Source: an uncultured Bacteroidales bacterium (GTDB lineage Bacteria > Bacteroidota > Bacteroidia > Bacteroidales > F082). From it: a stretch of DNA of 64,000 bases. Under the pieces are notes generated by a model that was not told the origin of the DNA, did no database searches, and saw only the letters and a list, made by a program, of their open reading frames with translations. Position numbers and translations under genes: made by a program. Positions 26,091-34,293 of this stretch are shown piece after piece; the stretch's first letter is position 1; the number at the start of each line of letters is the position of its first letter. The stretch is from the NCBI GenBank assembly GCA_905233685.1, contig CAJOEZ010000003.1, positions 1 through 64,000 on the forward strand, in the 5' to 3' direction.

Positions 26091-26516
26091 TTACTTGTTC
26101 TTCAGCAAATCGCGGATTTCGGTGAGGAGTTCCTCTTGCGTCGGGCCGGCTGGAGCGGCAGGGGCTTCAGGCTCCGGCTCGGGTTCTCTCTTCAGCTTGT
26201 TGATGCCCTTGATAACCATGAAGATGCAGAGGGCGATGATGATGAAGTCGAAGATGACTTGCAGGAAGTTGCCCCAAGTCAGGCACAATTCGGGCTTCAC
26301 GACGGTTTCGCCGTCCATGACGGCTTCACGGATGACCCATTTCCATTCGGTGAAAGTGAGGCCGCCCGTAGCCGCACCGATGAGCGGCATGATGATGTCG
26401 GACACCAATGAGGTGACGATTTTTCCGAACGCGCCGCCGATGACCACACCGACAGCCATGTCCACGACGTTGCCCTTAACGGCAAACTCCTTGAATTCTT
26501 GTAAGAATTTTCCCAT
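26091..26516 (-). CDS. mscL: large-conductance mechanosensitive channel
   Basis: 141-residue inner-membrane channel that opens under membrane tension. N-terminal amphipathic helix KFLQEFKEFAVKGNVVDMAV, then the pore helix GVVIGGAFGKIVTSLVSDII, FTEWKWVI, WGNFLQVIFDFIIIALCIFM (TM2) and a basic linker FMVIKGINKLKREPEPEPEA before the C-terminal helical bundle EELLTEIRDLLKNK. The Pro/Glu-rich linker is slightly long but usual in the phylum. A promoter-like box lies at 26551-26558. Confidence 0.96.
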   Translation of the reverse strand: MGKFLQEFKEFAVKGNVVDMAVGVVIGGAFGKIVTSLVSDIIMPLIGAATGGLTFTEWKWVIREAVMDGETVVKPELCLTWGNFLQVIFDFIIIALCIFMVIKGINKLKREPEPEPEAPAAPAGPTQEELLTEIRDLLKNK

Positions 26517-26550
26517 AGTTCATATGATTTATATTGGTTAAACATTGACG

Positions 26551-26558
26551 CAAAGATA
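26551..26558 (-). promoter_or_regulatory. Bacteroidetes-type -7 box for mscL
   Basis: Minus-strand TATCTTTG fits TAnnTTTG, 35 bases before the mscL start. Confidence 0.5.
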
Positions 26559-26869
26559 GGAAATATTTCTTTTCTTGAACACGAATTTCCATGAATTAAA
26601 CACAAATTTTCAAAAATAGGAATTTATGATACAATTCGTGAATAATTTATGGTCATTCGTGTTTACCAAAACCTCGTTGCGGATACATTTTGCAATCATA
26701 AAGGATATACAGCAGCATAATGGCAAAAAAGGTGGGCGAAGCCATCAGGGTTAGAACCATATAAAAACCAGAATTGGCAAAGATAACTCTTAGATTTGCA
26801 AAAATTTTACAAATTTGATAGTTTTCTTTCGGGTTTTGGAAAGATAACTGGAAACTGATGGATTGATGG
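26559..26869. other. intergenic A/T-rich region with decayed repeat
   Basis: No gene was seen. It holds several AATTCGTG/CACGAATT units (around 26579-26665), a dispersed A/T-rich motif. The stretch 26760-26869 contains the 3' non-coding tail of the RloB gene. A reading frame at 26653-26973 is only a shadow of that gene. Confidence 0.4.
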
Positions 26870-27496
26870 TTAGAGGTATTTGTTAAGCTCAACAACCAGA
26901 TTTTGGACTGTTGTGGACGACTCTTCCTGGGCAGGGTTACCGTGAGAGACTTCTGCCAGTATTGCATCGGCATTGTCGATGGCTTGTCGCTGACGGCTTA
27001 GAAGAAATCGATACATCAACGCACCAAAACCTTGTGTCTTTCTATAAGGCATCCCAATCAGCCTTGACAGCATTTCAGGATATTGGTTGCGGTGAATGGC
27101 TCCCATGTATCTGTTGAAATGCAGGAGGAACCAATATTCAAAGGCTTGGTTGCTATATGCCACACGTAAGCCGTTGTTTTGGGCCAATAGAATGGCTTGA
27201 TTGAAGTCGTTATCAGGATAGTCGTCCTTATCGAACACTACCCAACATTGGTCATAGGAATGCTTTTTTGCTCTTTCAGCTTCACGAATGCTGATGGCTT
27301 TGTTGACCAGCGACACAGTGTTCATTGCCTGACCGACAGCCTTGATGGTAACCGCGGTCATGCGGAACGCCTTGAAATAGTCAGGTTCGGTGTTCTCCCC
27401 TTCACAAACAATGAGAAACGACTGCTTGATCACCCTCACGCCTATCCGACGTGTGAGATTGGATTTCCGATGGTCTTTCTTTTGCTTCTTACTCAT
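26870..27496 (-). CDS. RloB-family protein
   Basis: 208 residues. The N-terminus is very basic (MSKKQKKDHRKSNLTRRIGV), then the family motif FLIVCEGENTEPDYFKAFRM (Glu32, Glu34, Glu37), a central WVVFDKDDYPDNDF acidic loop and AYSNQAFEYWFLLHFNRY. These fit RloB (PF13707), a family with a TOPRIM-like fold and acidic metal-binding residues, often paired with an ATPase and recorded near type I restriction loci in Campylobacter. The partner ATPase gene precedes it and overlaps by four bases. I infer an ATPase-TOPRIM phage-defence pair; no restriction genes are in the window. Confidence 0.85.
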   Translation of the reverse strand: MSKKQKKDHRKSNLTRRIGVRVIKQSFLIVCEGENTEPDYFKAFRMTAVTIKAVGQAMNTVSLVNKAISIREAERAKKHSYDQCWVVFDKDDYPDNDFNQAILLAQNNGLRVAYSNQAFEYWFLLHFNRYMGAIHRNQYPEMLSRLIGMPYRKTQGFGALMYRFLLSRQRQAIDNADAILAEVSHGNPAQEESSTTVQNLVVELNKYL

Positions 27497-28710
27497 TGTT
27501 TAGAGGAATTAAAGATGGATTCCATTTCGCCAATAAGGGGCGTTGCACCATACTTGCCGAGAAGATAATCCTTCTCGAAAGGCGAAGTGCTACGCACCTT
27601 GTATTCTACCAAGGAGTATAATTCCGTAGCCCCGAAACTGTCCTTTTGGGTAAACCAGACCTGATCCCTGCGGAACAGTCCGGCACTGAGCAAGTAAGTG
27701 TCGTGAGCCGTAAACAGCAGCTGGGCTCCCTTGGGATTCGTTTGGGCATCGTTGAACAGCGCAATGATTTTCTTGACGAGCAAGGGATGGAGCTTTGAAT
27801 CAAGCTCATCGATTACCACACGCTTGCCGTTGTCCAAAGCATCGATAATGGGATAGGCCAGTGAGAAATATTTGACGGTGCCCTCCGACTCGTTGCGGTT
27901 GAATGCGAAAGAAACATTGTTCACCTCACGGCCTTCGTCGTCATATTGGCGATGGGAACTGACAATACGGTTGTCGAGCTTTGTAATATTTTCGATGCCA
28001 AGGTCTGCATACTTGGCAAACGACGTAATGCGTTCGCGGAGGGTTTCGTCGTCGAGGTGCTTGATGGCGTTTTGCCAAAGTGCCTCGTCCTCGGAGCAGA
28101 AAAGCACCTGTGTATCGCCGAGCCAATGAAGCACACTGACGGCTGTGGTTTCGTTGAACTGGGCGGCGGTTGAAAGCAACAGGGCGTTGCTGCGCACCAT
28201 CTTTTTGCCGACCAGTTCCTGCAGCAGTTGATTTTTGGGGTGTACCGTGGCGGTGTCGCCTTCGCGGTAGAACACTTCCACCTCCTTAGCCCGTTTTTTG
28301 CAGGCACGCCTGTAAAGCCATTCCTCCTTCACCGATTTGCTGTCCACCTCGAAACCATAGCGATAGATGTATTCGCTATCGGTGAAGGTGGCCTCCAGTG
28401 CGGTAGGCTCACCGATTGAAGTGGCATTCAGGCGGAAGTTTTCCACATCGATGGATTCACCCACTTGACTATCCTTGAATGAGTCGGTAATGAAACGCTT
28501 GTAGAACGCAAAGGCCTTGAGTACATTGGATTTGCCTGATGCATTTGCGCCATAGATAACGGCACTCCTCACCAGAGAAATACCAGTGTCGGCGAGTTCA
28601 AACAAATCGTTTGGCTCGGTGAAAGTCTCCTTGAGTGGTGTGGCAACAAAGGATAGTTTCAGCTCGTCCTTAATTGACAGAAAATTGGTGGCACAAAATT
28701 CAAGAATCAT
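27493..28710 (-). CDS. AAA/ABC-type ATPase partner of RloB (RloA-like)
   Basis: ATG 28710 (MILEFCATNFLSIKDELKLS) gives 405 residues; the frame is open 90 bases further up, but a -7 box at 28742-28749 supports this start. SMC-like AAA_15/AAA_21 protein: N-terminal FLSIKDELKLSF, Walker A GANASGKS (residues 54-61), an intervening helical insertion, then the signature-like NESEGTVKYFSLAYPIIDAL (residues about 280-300), Walker B VVIDELDSKLHP and the switch His of LLFTAHDTYLLS. It is expected to sense or gate the downstream RloB nuclease domain. The four-base overlap with RloB indicates a fixed one-to-one arrangement. Confidence 0.88.
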   Translation of the reverse strand: MILEFCATNFLSIKDELKLSFVATPLKETFTEPNDLFELADTGISLVRSAVIYGANASGKSNVLKAFAFYKRFITDSFKDSQVGESIDVENFRLNATSIGEPTALEATFTDSEYIYRYGFEVDSKSVKEEWLYRRACKKRAKEVEVFYREGDTATVHPKNQLLQELVGKKMVRSNALLLSTAAQFNETTAVSVLHWLGDTQVLFCSEDEALWQNAIKHLDDETLRERITSFAKYADLGIENITKLDNRIVSSHRQYDDEGREVNNVSFAFNRNESEGTVKYFSLAYPIIDALDNGKRVVIDELDSKLHPLLVKKIIALFNDAQTNPKGAQLLFTAHDTYLLSAGLFRRDQVWFTQKDSFGATELYSLVEYKVRSTSPFEKDYLLGKYGATPLIGEMESIFNSSKQ

Positions 28711-28741
28711 ACTTTTAACTTCGATATTTGTCAATTTTCTG

Positions 28742-28749
28742 CAAAAATA
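28742..28749 (-). promoter_or_regulatory. Bacteroidetes-type -7 box for the ATPase/RloB pair
   Basis: Minus-strand TATTTTTG, 32 bases before the ATPase ATG at 28710. It lies inside the longer open frame, which argues against the upstream start. Confidence 0.5.
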
Positions 28750-28859
28750 GAACTTTTCTTTTGAAAACCAGAAAGAAAACTCAAAAAATTTACAAATCAC
28801 ATCAAAATATGACCAGACACTGCCAACATTTCACTCTCTGTTGGTTTTCATATTCTTTG

Positions 28860-29063
28860 TCATAAGTATGGACACAACATATCCTTTATCTCCAGAAAGT
28901 TCCTCATCCACTTTGCTCCTTCGACATAGGCGGCTTTAATGTCTTCGGCAGTGAAGCTTAACTTTCCCTCTTCAGCCATCTTGTCGGCATAATTATCGGA
29001 GAAGTTATCAATAGCTTTTTCAATTGTTTCTTCCAGAACTTCCGTTTTTGATCTCATAGCCAT
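28860..29063 (-). CDS. small hypothetical protein
   Basis: 67 residues, MAMRSKTEVLEETIEKAIDN..., helical and acidic, ending in CPYL; contains a possible amphipathic helix pair (residues 8-30 and 38-60). No family recognised. The upstream stop lies two bases before this ATG, and it is the last gene of the run that begins at 30156. A real gene is supported by the tight spacing and by the lack of overlapping frames. Confidence 0.55.
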   Translation of the reverse strand: MAMRSKTEVLEETIEKAIDNFSDNYADKMAEEGKLSFTAEDIKAAYVEGAKWMRNFLEIKDMLCPYL

Positions 29064-29065
29064 AA

Positions 29066-29522
29066 TTACCCTATTACAGTTGTTATTAAATAGTCCGTTC
29101 CTGATGTCGTTGTCAAGGCAACAAAAGCACGAGCGAAGATGTTGTCATAAAGTTCGTCATAACGCGGCTGATGTTTCATGAATTCTTCTGTTGAGACCCA
29201 ACGACACAGAACGGCTCTTCACCTTCCAAGTCTCCAACCGCATCTCCAGCGTATCCAGTTCACCCTCAACGAAAGGCAGTATGTCCTTGCCAAGGACAAC
29301 ATATCTGTTGAATACAATCCTGGCATTTTGTTCTCTTCGCATGTGTAGTTACGTTCGGCGTTCTCAATGTTCTCCTTTATCTCGTTTCAGTATCTCCAAG
29401 CCACCCAGCGACTGATGGCACGACTCGACATCAACCAAGGTGTCGGCACTAATCAATGAGCCTAACACAAAGTAAAGCATTTCCGCTCCATGGAGTTTGT
29501 CAACTATATTCTCTTTTTTCAT
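29066..29522 (-). pseudogene. small gene broken by several frameshifts
   Basis: Four adjoining pieces in different minus-strand frames read as one plausible chain: MKKENIVDKLHGAEMLYFVL... (start 29522), then EIKENIENAERNYTCEE, then the piece from about 29342 with ILPFVEGELDTLEMRLETWK, then KHQPRYDELYDNIFARAFVA...VIG, with stop 29068-29066. The start is four bases after the stop of the metallophosphoesterase gene, and the end is two bases before the next ATG, as in an operon. Each piece alone is 40-65 codons. Sequencing error or true decay are both possible. No family was recognised. Confidence 0.4.
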
Positions 29523-29526
29523 GAAC

Positions 29527-30156
29527 CTATCTCTCTTCTGCTTTATAGTTACTCTTTGCATACTCCGCGAAAGAATTGCAATTCACGGAGGTGATCTTTT
29601 CATTGGCCGCATTGTAGATATCCTCAAGCGACAAAAGCTTCAGTCCAGCCAGCGAACCATCAATGCCCACGTCGAACCGCAAATCCATAGACTGCGCATT
29701 GTATTCATCCAACTTCCCGTGGCTGTGCCCGTGCAGCATCACCGATCCCTGTGGTTTCTGATGCCATGTCACCATCGGATAATGGTACATCACCACCTTG
29801 AAGTCCTCCTTGAGGAACGGTGCCGCCGTCGGCTTAAACCGCATCTCCTTAATCTGATAGACCTCCTTGAAATAGTTCTTATACGCCCGAATGGAGCCGT
29901 CGTGATTCCCTTCAACAAGGAACTTCTGTCCTGGAAGTTTCTCTAATAAATGCCGGGCATCCTTGTTTTTCAAAAAGGTCAAATCTCCAAGGATATACAC
30001 CGTATCCCATTTATCTACTGTGCTGCGCCATAAATCCAACAGCCACTCATCGTGCGCCGCGACATCCACCGTATTAGAATATGGTCTATTGGGTGAATGC
30101 TTCAAAATGTTTGCATGGCCGAAATGCAAATCGGCTGTAAAGAATATTTGATTCAT
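29527..30156 (-). CDS. metallophosphoesterase
   Basis: 209-residue calcineurin-like metallophosphoesterase. Metal-binding blocks are in order: FFTADLHFGHANIL (DxH, residues 8-12 region), YILGDLTFL (GD), VEGNHDG (GNHD), YHYPMVTW (single His), and LHGHSHGKLD (GHSH). N-terminus MNQIFF starts at once on the first strand, so no extension. Substrate cannot be read. It begins a minus-strand run (209 aa - broken gene - 67 aa) that ends just before the ATPase/RloB promoter. The N-terminal order is like the cyclic-phosphodiester and UDP-diacylglucosamine type enzymes but not specific. Confidence 0.85.
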   Translation of the reverse strand: MNQIFFTADLHFGHANILKHSPNRPYSNTVDVAAHDEWLLDLWRSTVDKWDTVYILGDLTFLKNKDARHLLEKLPGQKFLVEGNHDGSIRAYKNYFKEVYQIKEMRFKPTAAPFLKEDFKVVMYHYPMVTWHQKPQGSVMLHGHSHGKLDEYNAQSMDLRFDVGIDGSLAGLKLLSLEDIYNAANEKITSVNCNSFAEYAKSNYKAEER

Positions 30157-30229
30157 TTGTGTTCAGTTTATTGTGCTATTTGTTATTTTGTAGGAATTCT
30201 CACTTTAATATTACTTGGCGCTCTAATAA

Positions 30230-31087
30230 TCACTCGTCAATATTATCTTCTACAATATAATCCTCAACAATTGATGCGTGCCAGAAACGACTGATTGGTT
30301 TGTCAATGGGGACTTTGATTTTCTCATAGTGAATCTTTCCATATTCATTGTCCCTTCTTATCCAGGAGTTGATGTATGGGATGACAAACTCTTGGCCATT
30401 AACGGCAACACGGCACTTTTTATGGCATGAAGGCAAGAAATAGGATGCCAATTCGTCCCAGCCAATGTAATCATCGATATCGAACATGAAACAAAAGGCT
30501 TTTATATCGTCTTCAACTCCCTTCGTATCATAGGTTACACTGCCGTCCGAAGCTCTGAACACTTCTATTCTGCTGTATTCCTTGAGTTTGTCATCTGTGT
30601 CAATATTGTTGTCTGTTATGAATTGAAAAAAAAGATCAATCGGACTGTGAGTCTCCTCCAATTCGTGGGATATGTAGAAGCAACACCAGCGAAGATGGTC
30701 TATCAGTTCGCGACGAATGTCCATGGCCATAAACACCTTTCTTTCAGCAGATAAGACCTCATTGGAATAGGACATGATGTCGTCACAAAAGGAAGCGGCA
30801 TAGGAGTGTCTACCCATAGAATAATTGCGTGACAACCAGACAAGGTCGCACTCTCTGTATTTGTCCCGAAGTTGCACAATATCTTTTATCTTTTTCCGCT
30901 CAAGAAAATCCATAAACGCTGCTGCCAACGCATGAAATTCCTCCGTATCGAATTCAATATCGCGAAATATCTTATAGCGCTCCGCTTGGCTTAATCTGTT
31001 ACGGCTTTGACTTTCTGTGATGCCGATAGCATACCGATAAGACATCCACGAAAGTGCTTCCCTGTACATTGGGTCATCTTTTTTCAT
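30230..31087 (-). CDS. uncharacterised protein in accessory island
   Basis: 285 residues, soluble and helical, many Asp/Glu and aromatic residues. Notable pieces: MKKDDPMYREALSWMSYRYA, EYRECDLVWLSRNYSMGRHS, RRELIDHLRWCCFYISHELE, and FMFDIDDYIGWDELASYFLP. No membrane segment, signal peptide or known motif was seen. Codon use is more A/T-rich than hisS or pepT, in keeping with acquired DNA. The gene stands alone (74-base gap downstream, 207 bases upstream to the small regulator). Confidence 0.65.
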   Translation of the reverse strand: MKKDDPMYREALSWMSYRYAIGITESQSRNRLSQAERYKIFRDIEFDTEEFHALAAAFMDFLERKKIKDIVQLRDKYRECDLVWLSRNYSMGRHSYAASFCDDIMSYSNEVLSAERKVFMAMDIRRELIDHLRWCCFYISHELEETHSPIDLFFQFITDNNIDTDDKLKEYSRIEVFRASDGSVTYDTKGVEDDIKAFCFMFDIDDYIGWDELASYFLPSCHKKCRVAVNGQEFVIPYINSWIRRDNEYGKIHYEKIKVPIDKPISRFWHASIVEDYIVEDNIDE

Positions 31088-31294
31088 AACTTTTTGATTT
31101 ATTTAAATATAAACATTTTAATTGACATTTTACCAAACCTGAAATACTACCTGCATGTCCTTATCTTTGATATGCACCAAAAACACATCCGTGAATATAC
31201 ATAGCACTGAGGATAGGCATTTAACCGTTCTCATTTTCGACCCATGAGACTCGTGACGCACCTCCAGATAAAAATCGACAGACACACTCGTCGT

Positions 31295-31486
31295 CTATTC
31301 CTCCTCCAGTTCATACGGATACAACTTGATTGCGCCGTAGTTACGGACGGCCATCATACGAATCTTCCTCGCCGTGTCTGTGTCGCTTTTTCCTCTAATG
31401 GCCTCGCTTACCGTATGCTCACTCACTCCGAGCAGCCTGGCAATCTCTTTTCCAGTCCCTTTTTTCGTATACAGTTGCTTTTTCAT
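31295..31486 (-). CDS. small HTH regulator (Cro-like)
   Basis: 63 residues: MKKQLYTKKGTGKEIARLLG then VSEHTVSEAIRGKSDTDTAR, a helix-turn-helix at about 12-34, with a short acidic tail ending ELEEE. The layout is that of a phage-type Cro or transcription repressor. It is divergent from the repressor gene at 31561 across a 74-base gap holding a 25-bp palindrome; its -7 box (CAAATATA on plus, 31535-31542) lies beyond that palindrome. Confidence 0.7.
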   Translation of the reverse strand: MKKQLYTKKGTGKEIARLLGVSEHTVSEAIRGKSDTDTARKIRMMAVRNYGAIKLYPYELEEE

Positions 31487-31497
31487 ATCTTATTTCC

Positions 31498-31542
31498 TAT
31501 TTTTGTCGCGTGCTTCAATGATTGAAACACGCTGCAAATATA
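31498..31542. promoter_or_regulatory. face-to-face promoters around a 25-bp operator palindrome
   Basis: Plus -7 box TATTTTTG at 31498-31505 serves the gene at 31561; minus -7 box TATATTTG at 31542-31535 serves the gene ending at 31295. Between them GCGTGCTTCAAT-G-ATTGAAACACGC (31508-31532) is an inverted repeat with one mismatch per arm. The two starts would lie inside the palindrome, so binding should block both promoters and transcription from one should oppose the other. Confidence 0.65.
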
Positions 31543-31560
31543 CAAGAAATCTCGTTTACT

Positions 31561-31953
31561 ATGCAAGAAAATTCGCAAAAAAAATCGATTGTTAAGCAAA
31601 ATATTTTGCAAATGATTGATTTATTAGGAATTACAAGATATGATTTTTACAAGAAAACTCATATAACACGAGGTGTTCTTGATCAAAACAATGGTATGAG
31701 TGAGGAGAATATTGCGAAATTTCTCGCCTATTTTCCCCAAATTGATGCCAATTGGCTCCTCACAGGTGAGGGTTCCATGTACCGCCACACAACCGTGCAA
31801 GGCGGTACCAATCCGCCAAATCGCGACAAATACATCCAGATGCTGGAGTCGAAAATCGAAGATCAACAGAAGATTATAGACCTACTTGAAGATAAAATCC
31901 AGTCGCTTACGGGGAGCAACGCCAATACGAACATCGAAGCCGTCACGGGCTGA
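31561..31953 (+). CDS. phage-type repressor-like protein
   Basis: 130 residues from ATG 31561 (MQENSQKKSIVKQNILQMID); the longer frame from 31522 runs into the operator. N-terminal helix-turn-helix pattern at about 14-60: IDLLGITRYDFYKKTHITRG..., followed by FLAYFPQIDANWLLTGEGSM, the motif seen in Bacteroides phage and mobile-element XRE-type repressors. The C-terminus has a coiled-coil of 30 residues (LESKIEDQQKIIDLLEDKIQ). There is no Ser/Lys protease part. It is paired with the divergent small HTH gene, which suggests a lysogeny-style switch without a prophage around it. Confidence 0.75.
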   Translation: MQENSQKKSIVKQNILQMIDLLGITRYDFYKKTHITRGVLDQNNGMSEENIAKFLAYFPQIDANWLLTGEGSMYRHTTVQGGTNPPNRDKYIQMLESKIEDQQKIIDLLEDKIQSLTGSNANTNIEAVTG

Positions 31954-32009
31954 AGCCACCCTTCCACGGCCCCTAAAAGGACTTAAAATGACGCATCCAT
32001 TTGTAATCC

Positions 32010-32261
32010 TCACCCCAGCAGATACTCCGCCAGATACGGTACTGCAAATACCAGCTCACCGCGGCGAGGTGCCTCAATGACTCCAGCCTCGATTAAACGC
32101 TTACGGTAGGGCTGAATGGCTGGACCTTTCCGCCCCCGCTCCTTCAGCCCTGCCATAAACTACCCAACACCGTCACGACCGATATACTGCTCTGGACGGT
32201 TGCCGAAAGTGGGCTGAAACAGGCTCTGAGCACTTTCCTGATAGTTCTTCTTCGTCCTCTT
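32010..32261 (-). pseudogene. internally deleted AAA ATPase remnant
   Basis: On the minus strand one frame gives KRTKKNYQESAQSLFQPTFG, NRPEQYIGRDGVG, stop, FMAGLKERGRKGPAIQPYRK, RLIEAGVIEAPRRGELVFAV, PYLAEYLLG, stop at 32010. The first part matches the beginning (SLFxPTFGxRPxxxIGRxxVxxxFMxGL) and the last part the end (QYRxRLIExGVIxxxRRGELVFxVPYLxEYL) of ATP-binding proteins of about 380-400 residues found in many gut bacteria. About 300 codons with Walker A and B are missing. Two -7 boxes (32308-32325, minus) remain upstream, and no ATG precedes the frame. Confidence 0.65.
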
Positions 32262-32307
32262 TTACTTTGTTTTATTCTTCTTTATTCTCTTTTATTCTTT
32301 TCGATTG

Positions 32308-32325
32308 CAAAAATACACAAAAATA
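32308..32325 (-). promoter_or_regulatory. two tandem -7 boxes before the ATPase remnant
   Basis: Minus-strand TATTTTTG at 32315-32308 and again at 32325-32318, upstream of the deleted ATPase frame; polypurine AAAGAAGAATAAAG-type repeats follow. Likely the original promoter. Confidence 0.35.
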
Positions 32326-32345
32326 TCGAAAAAGCAAAACTATCT

Positions 32346-33920
32346 CTAAAACTCCGAAGTGAAATGGAACTCGATGTCAGGGTATTTCTCCATTGCCATC
32401 TGGAGGGCGTAGGGCGACTCGGCGAGGAACACGTCGCGACCGTCCTTGTCCTCAGCGAGATTCAGTGCCTTACGCATCTTGAAATCAGTGAGTTGCGCTT
32501 CGTTGTCGCTGGTAATCCACGCGGTTTTGTAAAGCGAAATCGGCTCGTAGCGGCAGGAAGCGTTGTATTCGTGCAGCAGGCGATATTGGATGACCTCAAA
32601 CTGCAACTCGCCCACCGTGCCGATGATTTTGCGGCCCGTCATCTTGCCCGTAAAGAGCTGTGCCACACCCTCATCGGTGAGCTGTTCCAAGCCCTTGGCC
32701 AACTGCTTTGACTTCATTGGGTCGGCGTTCTCCACATAGCGGAATTGCTCGGGCGAGAAGCTCGGGATGCCCTTGTAATTCAGGATTTCGCCCTCGGTCA
32801 GGGTGTCGCCGATTTTGAAGTTACCGGCATCGTAAAGACCCACAATATCACCAGGATAAGCCTCGTCGAGAACGGACTTCTTTTGTGCCATGAAAGCGGT
32901 CGGGTTGGAGAATTTCAGTTCGCGACGTTGGCGCACGTGGAAGTAGTTCTTGTTGCGCTCGAAGCGGCCCGAAACCACGCGCACAAAGGCGATGCGGTCG
33001 CGGTGGTTGGGGTCCATGTTGGCGTGAATCTTGAAGACAAAGCCCGTAAACTTCTCCTCCGTCGGCTCGATGCGGCGTTCCGCCGTGTCGCGACCAATCG
33101 GTGTAGGCGCAATCTCGATGAAGCAGTCAAGAAGCTCCTTGACACCGAAGTTATTTAAGGCCGAGCCGAAAAACACGGGGCAAATGTCGCCGTTCAGATA
33201 GGCCTCTCGGGAGAAATTGTCGTAAACGCCCTGCACCAATTCGGTTTCGTTCCTTAAAGTTTCTGCATCCTCGCCAATCATCTTGTCCAATTCAGGATTA
33301 TTGAGGTCGTCGAAGGCGATGCCTTCCGTAATGTGCTGTTTGTCAGAGTTGAAGAGATAGAGGCTCTTGTCGTATATGCTGTACACGCCCTTGAATTTCG
33401 GTCCCATGTTGATGGGCCAGCTCAGTGGCGTGAGGCGAATGTTCAACTTCTGCTCGATTTCGTCCAACAGCTCAAACGGGTCTTTGCCCGGACGGTCCAT
33501 CTTGTTGATAAACACGATGATGGGCGTGTTCCTCATACGGCACACCTCGACCAACTTCTCCGTCTGCGACTCGACGCCCTTGGCCGCGTCAATGACCACG
33601 ATGACGCTGTCGACCGCCGTCAAGGTGCGGAAGGTGTCTTCGGCGAAGTCCTTGTGGCCTGGCGTGTCCAAGATGTTGATTTTGATGTTTTTATAGTCGA
33701 AACCCATCACAGAGGTGGCCACCGAGATGCCGCGTTGCCGCTCGATTTCCATCCAGTCGGAGGTGGCGGTTTTGCGGATTTTGTTTGACTTCACGGCACC
33801 GGCCACCTGAATGGCGCCGCCGTAAAGCAACAGTTTCTCGGTCAAAGTGGTCTTACCCGCGTCGGGGTGGCTGACGATGGCAAAGGTTCGCCGCCGGTTG
33901 ATTTCATCCAAAAAAGCCAT
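32346..33920 (-). CDS. prfC: peptide chain release factor 3
   Basis: Translational GTPase that recycles class I release factors after termination. ATG 33920 ([20 protein letters not shown]) gives 524 residues, normal; the ATG at 33950 overlaps the -7 box at 33955-33948 and is rejected. G1 [19 protein letters not shown]2 [15 protein letters not shown]3 [15 protein letters not shown]4 FINKMDR, then EF-Tu-like beta domains ([34 protein letters not shown]) and the C-terminal domain ([20 protein letters not shown]). Confidence 0.96.
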   Translation of the reverse strand: MAFLDEINRRRTFAIVSHPDAGKTTLTEKLLLYGGAIQVAGAVKSNKIRKTATSDWMEIERQRGISVATSVMGFDYKNIKINILDTPGHKDFAEDTFRTLTAVDSVIVVIDAAKGVESQTEKLVEVCRMRNTPIIVFINKMDRPGKDPFELLDEIEQKLNIRLTPLSWPINMGPKFKGVYSIYDKSLYLFNSDKQHITEGIAFDDLNNPELDKMIGEDAETLRNETELVQGVYDNFSREAYLNGDICPVFFGSALNNFGVKELLDCFIEIAPTPIGRDTAERRIEPTEEKFTGFVFKIHANMDPNHRDRIAFVRVVSGRFERNKNYFHVRQRRELKFSNPTAFMAQKKSVLDEAYPGDIVGLYDAGNFKIGDTLTEGEILNYKGIPSFSPEQFRYVENADPMKSKQLAKGLEQLTDEGVAQLFTGKMTGRKIIGTVGELQFEVIQYRLLHEYNASCRYEPISLYKTAWITSDNEAQLTDFKMRKALNLAEDKDGRDVFLAESPYALQMAMEKYPDIEFHFTSEF

Positions 33921-33947
33921 GTTTAATGCTGTTTGCGAAAAAGTCTG

Positions 33948-33955
33948 CAAAAATA
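33948..33955 (-). promoter_or_regulatory. Bacteroidetes-type -7 box for prfC
   Basis: Minus-strand TATTTTTG, 28 bases before ATG 33920. It excludes the longer start at 33950. Confidence 0.5.
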
Positions 33956-34293
33956 GGGAAAAAACCGTTGTCGTCTCCGTTTGGGTGCCTCAGGAAGTCA
34001 CAAACCGCGAAAAAAAAATGAAAAAAGGCGAAAAAAAGTGCCACTTTTTTCAAAAACTACGTAATTCTACTGATTTTTATCTGTTTTTTTTGCTATATTT
34101 TTGCAGCGTCGAACATGATGTGGAAAGAAATGGAGAGGGAAGATACCTTGATAGGCTTCGGGACTGCGGGATATGTATCTGTACAAATCCGCAACGAAGT
34201 TGCCAAATTCATCCGTACTCAATTTGTTTAATCCGTGTAATCCGTAGTTGAAACTTGAAATTTTAAATAACTAATCATCAAACACTTAAACTT
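33956..34293 (+). other. intergenic region before the C10 protease, with a candidate -7 box
   Basis: No gene was seen. TATTTTTG at 34096-34103 fits TAnnTTTG but lies 190 bases before the start, so a long leader is possible. Around 34150-34240 are short dispersed words (TTCGGGACTGC, TAATCCGTGTAATCC). The A/T-rich 34245-34290 runs directly to ATG 34294. Confidence 0.35.

Noticed and set aside
26653..26973. Possible small gene between mscL and RloB on the minus strand
   Set aside because: It overlaps the RloB 3' end in another frame, has no start signal and shows no recognisable pattern.
28711..28800. Longer ATPase start at 28800
   Set aside because: The added 30 codons contain the -7 box at 28742-28749 and give no family match.
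33847..34251. Open frame of 134 residues on the plus strand after prfC
   Set aside because: It overlaps the prfC start on the opposite strand and contains low-complexity Lys-rich sequence; no evidence of a gene.
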